Source: JACJWR01 sp963752505
GTDB lineage: Bacteria > Actinomycetota > Actinomycetes > S36-B12 > UBA10799
Length of the DNA: 64,000 bases
Assembly (NCBI GenBank): GCA_963752505.1
Contig: CAVVYM010000007.1
Span: 24,171 to 88,170, forward strand
Direction: 5' to 3'
Each line of letters opens with the position of its first letter. Position 1 is the stretch's first letter. Shown here in pieces: positions 60,107-64,000 of the stretch. Both the position numbers and the translations under genes were made by a program. Below the pieces are notes generated by a model. It had not been told where the DNA came from. It searched no databases and worked only from the letters and a program-made list of their open reading frames with translations.

Positions 60107-62155
60107 TCAGCCTAGGTCGGAGGGGTCGACGCGAATCGTCACCACCGGGCGCCGTTGCCGGCTGCGTTCGCGTTGCACGGCGCCTAACGCCGCCGTGAGT
60201 CGCTGCGCGTGCGCGTAGTCCGAGCGCACCAACCACCGCGACTTGTCCCCCGCGCTGACCGGGCCGAGGGCGTCCAACTCCGAGGTTCCCAAGGCGACTG
60301 CCAATTGTGCGAGCAGTTCGCCGACGGCATCGTCGGGTCCCTCCAGCGCGATCAACCGAACTGCCGGCGGCAAACTTGTCGCCACCCGTTCGGCCAACTC
60401 CCGACTCGCCCAGCCGACCGGATCTGCCCGAACCATGGCCTGCACCGGCGCGGCGTGACCTGCGGTGGCGAGCATCACGACACCGTCGCCGCGCACCAGA
60501 GCGGCGGCATCGCACCATCGCGCCACGGCATCCTCGGCGGCGCGCAGCCGCGGCGCGGTCAGCATCACGTCGCCGTCGAGCAGTAGCGCGGCGCGATAGC
60601 GACCACCCTGCACCCGAGGTTCGGCACCGGGGGTGGCCACCACCAGGCTCGGCGCGTCGGCTATCTCGGCGCGTACCCCCACCTCTGCGTCGCTGGTGAG
60701 CACCTCGACTCCTGCGAATGCGCGCCCCAGTTCCTCCGCGGTCCGGCTGCTGCCGATTCGAATCGCTCGCAGGCGGGTGTTGCCGCATTCGGCGCAGCGC
60801 CACCGCTGCGCCGCCGCCCCACAGTGCGCACAGTTCGGCGGGGCACCGCGGACGGCCTGCCGCAGCGGCCCCTGGCATCGCGTGCAGCGGGCAAGTTCAC
60901 GGCACTGTGCACACGCGACCGCCGGCAAGTAGCCCCGGCGCGGCACCTGCACCAGCACCGGCCCCAGGGCGAGTCCAGCCCGCACGACCTCGAAGGCGGA
61001 TTTGGGGAGCCGGGCCGCGTAGGCCGCGCCGTCCCTGGCCAGATCCGTCTCACCTACCGCCCGGACCGCTGGTCCGGCAGCGCGCCACACGGCGCGGGCC
61101 GGGGTCACCTCACGTGCCCAGCCCACTTCCACGAGCCGCTGAACCTCGGTGGTGCGACTCCTGCCCGCGGCGACCCAGGGCAGCCCCTCCGTGACGCTGC
61201 GCAGCCCGGTGACCTCCCGGGGGTGCCAGTAGGGCGCCTGGGGATCGGCCATCGAGGGATCTGCGTCTCGCCATAGCCATACGAGTCCGAGGTCGGGAAC
61301 CGGCACAAAGGCCGCGGATCGCGTGCCGATCACCACTTCGGCCTGGCCCGAAATCGCCCGAAGGTAGGCACCGTAGCGGGCGTGTGGACCATCGCCGGAA
61401 GTCAACGTGACGATTCGTGGACGGGGGTCGAGTCCCTGCAACGCCGCCCGCGCTCCGCGGACGTCCTCGTCGTCGGGCACCACAATCAACACCCGGCGCC
61501 CGCCCTGCATCACTGCGGAGACGGCCTCGGCGAGCAACGGCCCTGCCGCCAGCCCCCAGGGAATGGTCAGTGCCGCTCGCACCACACCGCGCCCACCCTC
61601 GCCGAACTCGTCGATGCTCGGGCCAGCGGTCAAGTCGGCACACAGTGCTTTCCACTGCGTCCAGCGCGTCATCGCCGGGTCAGATTCGGTCGCAATCGCG
61701 GCCCGACTCGGGCGAACCGCAATTGGCGCCGGCAGGTGCCCGTCAGCGTCGCAGACTGAACGTTCGGCTCGCGCGTGCCTCGGGGGCACTGCCGCACCCA
61801 GCACATCGCCCCAGTTGCCGACGTAGCGGGCGGCAACCAGTTTGGTGAGTTCGGCGAGCACCGGCGGGGCCACCGGCGGACCCTTCACGTCCACCAAAGG
61901 CTGCACGTCGAACTCGCTGCCAGCCTTCAGCTCCACCACGAAGCCGGTCCGCAGCCGTCCGGCGAAACGCACCCTCACCCGTGCCCCCAGTTCCGCCCGC
62001 CCGGCCAGCGGGGGTGGAACCGAGTAGTCGAATACCCGGTCGAGGTGGGGCACCGGAGACGGCAACAGGACCCCGACGACAGGCGAACCCGCCGGGGCAC
62101 TGTCGCCCGACGGGTTCGCCTGTGATTGGTGTTGGTGTTCGCCTGGCAGGATCAG
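60107..62155 (-). CDS. priA: PriA-like primosomal protein N' lacking helicase motifs, probable CTG start
   Basis: An actinobacterial PriA homologue of 682 residues if started at CTG 62155. The 3'BD DNA-binding domain (PHLDRVFDYSVPPPL) and the zinc-binding cysteines (CAQCRELARCTRCQG, CAHCG, CAECG) are kept, but the Walker A position reads IPWGLAAGPLLAEAV and the DEAH position RDADPSMADPQAP, so ATP hydrolysis is not expected. CTG 62155 overlaps the metK stop as CTGA and adds ILPGEHQHQ and SPVVGVLLPS, matching the usual LLPGE...PVARVL start of the family. TTG 62065 would begin mid-strand. It probably marks forks for restart without unwinding DNA. Confidence 0.85.
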   Translation of the reverse strand: MILPGEHQHQSQANPSGDSAPAGSPVVGVLLPSPVPHLDRVFDYSVPPPLAGRAELGARVRVRFAGRLRTGFVVELKAGSEFDVQPLVDVKGPPVAPPVLAELTKLVAARYVGNWGDVLGAAVPPRHARAERSVCDADGHLPAPIAVRPSRAAIATESDPAMTRWTQWKALCADLTAGPSIDEFGEGGRGVVRAALTIPWGLAAGPLLAEAVSAVMQGGRRVLIVVPDDEDVRGARAALQGLDPRPRIVTLTSGDGPHARYGAYLRAISGQAEVVIGTRSAAFVPVPDLGLVWLWRDADPSMADPQAPYWHPREVTGLRSVTEGLPWVAAGRSRTTEVQRLVEVGWAREVTPARAVWRAAGPAVRAVGETDLARDGAAYAARLPKSAFEVVRAGLALGPVLVQVPRRGYLPAVACAQCRELARCTRCQGPLRQAVRGAPPNCAHCGAAAQRWRCAECGNTRLRAIRIGSSRTAEELGRAFAGVEVLTSDAEVGVRAEIADAPSLVVATPGAEPRVQGGRYRAALLLDGDVMLTAPRLRAAEDAVARWCDAAALVRGDGVVMLATAGHAAPVQAMVRADPVGWASRELAERVATSLPPAVRLIALEGPDDAVGELLAQLAVALGTSELDALGPVSAGDKSRWLVRSDYAHAQRLTAALGAVQRERSRQRRPVVTIRVDPSDLG
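62079..62123. other. 13-bp inverted repeat at the metK-priA junction
   Basis: ACAGGCGAACCCG (62079-62091) and CGGGTTCGCCTGT (62111-62123) are perfect reverse complements around a GC-rich 19-nt loop, starting 28 bp beyond the metK stop. No T-run follows. It may act as an attenuator or 3'-end stabiliser of metK mRNA, yet it lies inside the likely priA coding region. Confidence 0.8.
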
Positions 62156-63345
62156 CCCTTGACGGCCGCAGCGAGGGCGTTCGCCCGGTTGGTGGCCTCC
62201 CAGGTGAAGTCGGGCAGCTCACGGCCGAAGTGGCCGTAGGCTGCCGTCTGGGCGTAGATCGGACGCTTCAGGTCGAGATCCATCAGGATCGCTGCGGGGC
62301 GCAGGTCGAAGACGCTCTTGACCGCTTCAGCAATCTGCTCGTCCGGAATCACGCCAGTGCCGAAGGTCTGAACGAAAAGACCCACCGGGTGGGCGACGCC
62401 GATGGCGTAGGCCACCTGCACCTCGCACCGCTTGGCGAGGCCGGCGGCGACCACGTTCTTCGCTACCCAACGCATGGCGTAGGTGGCCGAACGGTCGACC
62501 TTGGACGGGTCCTTGCCGGAGAAGGCACCGCCGCCGTGCCGGGCCATACCGCCGTAGGTGTCCACAATGATCTTGCGGCCGGTCAGGCCGGCGTCGCCCT
62601 GCGGGCCGCCGATCACGAACTTTCCGGTCGGGTTGCACAGGAAACGGTAGCCATCGGTCTCGATCCCCAGGTCGGACAGTTCCGGCGCGATGACACTCGC
62701 TTCAAGGTCGGGACGGAGGTGGTTGTCGAGGTCGATGTCGTCCTTGTGCTGGGTGGAGATGACTATGGTGTCCAGCCGCGCAGGTCGGTCGCCGTCGTAT
62801 TCGATGGTCACCTGTGTCTTGCCATCCGGGCGCAGGTAGCCGAGCGTGCCGTCCTTGCGCACCGCGGTCAATCGCTGCGAGAGGCGGTGGGCCAGCGCAA
62901 TGGGAAGCGGCATGAGTTCCGGGGTCTCGTCGGTGGCGTACCCGAACATCAGGCCCTGGTCGCCAGCACCCTGCTGGTCCAACGGATCCGAGGAGTGTTC
63001 GGCGCGCTCTTCAAAGGCGTCGTCGACACCCTGAGCGATGTCCGGGGACTGCTTGCCGATGGCGACGGTGACTCCGCAGGAGGCGCCATCGAACCCCTTC
63101 TCAGAGGAGTCGTAGCCGATCTCGAGCACCTTGGTGCGCACCAAGTCGGGGATGTCCACGTAGGTCTTCGTGGTCACCTCGCCGGCCACGACCACGAGGC
63201 CGGTGGTGAGCAGCGTCTCGACTGCGACGCGTGAACTCGGGTCTTCCTTGAGCATCGCGTCGAGGACGGTGTCGCTGATCTGGTCGGCCATTTTGTCGGG
63301 GTGGCCCTCAGTGACGGATTCGGATGTGAAAAGGCGGCCTGCCAT
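62152..63345 (-). CDS. metK: S-adenosylmethionine synthetase
   Basis: A 397-residue SAM synthetase: SESVTEGHPDKMADQISD near the N terminus, the ATP-site GAGDQGLMFGYA, the P-loop-like GGGAFSGKDPSKVDRSATY, and ATNRANALAAAVKG at the end. It makes the methyl donor used by TlyA, RsmB and the SpoU methylase in this window. ATG 63345 follows AGGGAATAGCGC. A folded leader of about 100 nt precedes it. Its stop overlaps the probable CTG start of priA. Confidence 0.97.
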   Translation of the reverse strand: MAGRLFTSESVTEGHPDKMADQISDTVLDAMLKEDPSSRVAVETLLTTGLVVVAGEVTTKTYVDIPDLVRTKVLEIGYDSSEKGFDGASCGVTVAIGKQSPDIAQGVDDAFEERAEHSSDPLDQQGAGDQGLMFGYATDETPELMPLPIALAHRLSQRLTAVRKDGTLGYLRPDGKTQVTIEYDGDRPARLDTIVISTQHKDDIDLDNHLRPDLEASVIAPELSDLGIETDGYRFLCNPTGKFVIGGPQGDAGLTGRKIIVDTYGGMARHGGGAFSGKDPSKVDRSATYAMRWVAKNVVAAGLAKRCEVQVAYAIGVAHPVGLFVQTFGTGVIPDEQIAEAVKSVFDLRPAAILMDLDLKRPIYAQTAAYGHFGRELPDFTWEATNRANALAAAVKG

Positions 63346-63372
63346 GCGCTATTCCCTGCTTCGTAGGTTGCG

Positions 63373-63446
63373 GTGGTGTGCGACTTCATTGGCGGAGTCG
63401 GTTCACGTCCAGGTGGTCTGGGAGCGTGAGTGCCGACTCGCACCAC
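63373..63446 (-). promoter_or_regulatory. Structured 5' leader of metK, candidate cis-regulatory RNA
   Basis: On the minus strand GTGGTGCGA (63446-63438) pairs with TCGCACACCAC (63383-63373, 2-nt bulge). Inside it GTCGG pairs with CCGAC (63397-63401), and inside that CACG/CGTG and CCAG/CTGG close a terminal ACCAC loop. The nested helices start just after the predicted transcription start. The layout does not match a SAM riboswitch class that I know. Confidence 0.4.
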
Positions 63447-63457
63447 AGCCGTCGCCC

Positions 63458-63463
63458 ATTCTA
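63458..63463 (-). promoter_or_regulatory. Putative -10 box of metK
   Basis: TAGAAT on the minus strand overlaps the coaBC stop codon and would start a transcript near 63450, giving metK a leader of about 105 nt that consists mostly of the predicted structure. Confidence 0.4.
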
Positions 63464-64000
63464 GTCCCAGCCCCCCAACTCAACGGCGGCATCCCACACC
63501 GCCTCCGCGAGTCGTCGTTTCGAACTCAACGGCACGCGTTGTTCCGCATCGGCCGAGAGGATCGTCGCCGAGTTGGTGTCGGCTTCGAACGCGAGCCCTT
63601 CCCCCACCTCGTTGACCACCAACAGGTCGACCCCCTTGGTGGCGAACTTGCGGCGTGCGTGCTCCATGGCGGTGCCCGCGTCGTCGCCAGTTTCGGCAGC
63701 GAAACCGATGAGCAGCGGCATTGCGGCGCCTGCCCGGCCGCGCGCTAGTCCGGCCAGGATGTCGTCGTTCAGCGTCAACTCGATCGAGGGCAATCCGCCA
63801 CCGGACTTCTTCACCTTCACGTCGGACGTCTGTGCCGGCCGGTAGTCCGCCACGGCCGCTGCCATCACCACGACGTCAAACGCCCCGGACAACTGCTCAT
63901 CAATGGCATCGCGCATCTGCGCGGCACTGACGACGGGCACCACCGACACGCCCGCGGGGTCGGGCAGGACGCAATTGGCGGCCACCAACGTCACGTCTGC
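63461..64000 (-). CDS. coaBC: Phosphopantothenoylcysteine synthetase/decarboxylase, C-terminal part
   Basis: Only the last 179 residues are in the window; the gene continues past the right edge. They belong to the CoaB (synthetase) domain, which joins cysteine to 4'-phosphopantothenate with CTP: VVMAAAVADYRPA (dimer/active-site region), KVKKSGGG, the dinucleotide-fold LIGFAAETGDD, KGVDLLVVNEV and the C-terminal RVPLSSKRRLAEAVWD. coaBC-metK-priA is the standard actinobacterial order. Confidence 0.93.
   Translation of the reverse strand, partial: ADVTLVAANCVLPDPAGVSVVPVVSAAQMRDAIDEQLSGAFDVVVMAAAVADYRPAQTSDVKVKKSGGGLPSIELTLNDDILAGLARGRAGAAMPLLIGFAAETGDDAGTAMEHARRKFATKGVDLLVVNEVGEGLAFEADTNSATILSADAEQRVPLSSKRRLAEAVWDAAVELGGWD

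Noticed and set aside
60107..62155. priA as a decayed pseudogene
   Set aside because: The frame is full length, zinc cysteines are intact, and loss of Walker motifs is usual for actinobacterial PriA.

Overview
This window is chromosomal core DNA of a high-GC Actinomycetota bacterium (GTG starts are frequent, 4-bp NTGA gene overlaps are common, and the 16S and 23S rRNAs read as actinobacterial). From memory, the gene order follows the stretch of the Mycobacterium tuberculosis chromosome that runs rluB-scpB-scpA-xerD-pyrG-recN-nadK-tlyA-tyrS-argHRDBJC-pheTS-tsnR-rplT-rpmI-infC, joined to a second conserved block, hisG/hisE-ribH-ribBA-ribE-ribD-rpe-rsmB-fmt-priA-metK-coaBC. I could not place it to genus. 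There are no CRISPR arrays, insertion sequences, phage genes or tRNA genes that I can recognise.

Layout. Bases 1-13.0 kb hold minus-strand housekeeping operons: chromosome segregation and dimer resolution (scpA, scpB, xerD), alanine dehydrogenase, CTP synthase with a Nudix hydrolase, and a tightly overlapped chain (Ala/Lys-tailed protein, 56-residue protein, tlyA, nadK, recN). Bases 13.8-28.8 kb hold two complete rRNA operons in the same direction (16S-23S-5S on the minus strand). They form a direct repeat of about 5.6 kb around a 3.75-kb segment with a drug-type MFS exporter and an amidohydrolase. Bases 28.8-36.6 kb carry tyrS and the arginine cluster argC-J-B-D-R-H, which lacks the usual argF and argG. 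Bases 36.6-41.1 kb hold an acyl-CoA synthetase-like protein, a ClC antiporter and an APC permease. Bases 41.1-46.8 kb hold pheS-pheT and infC-rpmI-rplT-rRNA methylase. Bases 46.9-51.1 kb hold DUF1844, SseB-like, fused carboxyltransferase, DUF998 and hydrolase genes. Bases 51.1-64 kb hold hisG/hisE, riboflavin synthesis, rpe, rsmB, fmt, def, a lipoprotein, a helicase-motif-less priA, metK and the end of coaBC.

The most interesting signals are in how the genes start and how the rRNA operons differ, not in exotic gene content. (1) Three genes (tlyA, the SpoU rRNA methylase, priA) appear to start at CTG inside a CTGA overlap with the preceding stop codon. This is the same geometry as eight ATGA and seven GTGA junctions in the window, and in each case the extra residues complete the family's usual N terminus. 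(2) infC appears to start at ATC behind a GGAGG ribosome-binding site. (3) The two 23S genes differ at 12 positions plus two indels, including a matched base-pair swap in one hairpin. (4) A perfect palindrome, ACGCTAGCGT, gives a -10 element to both of two divergent, apparently leaderless genes. (5) metK has a folded 5' leader. (6) A 2-nt length change shifts the frame inside an Ala/Lys repeat tail. I see no convincing wholly new multi-gene system.
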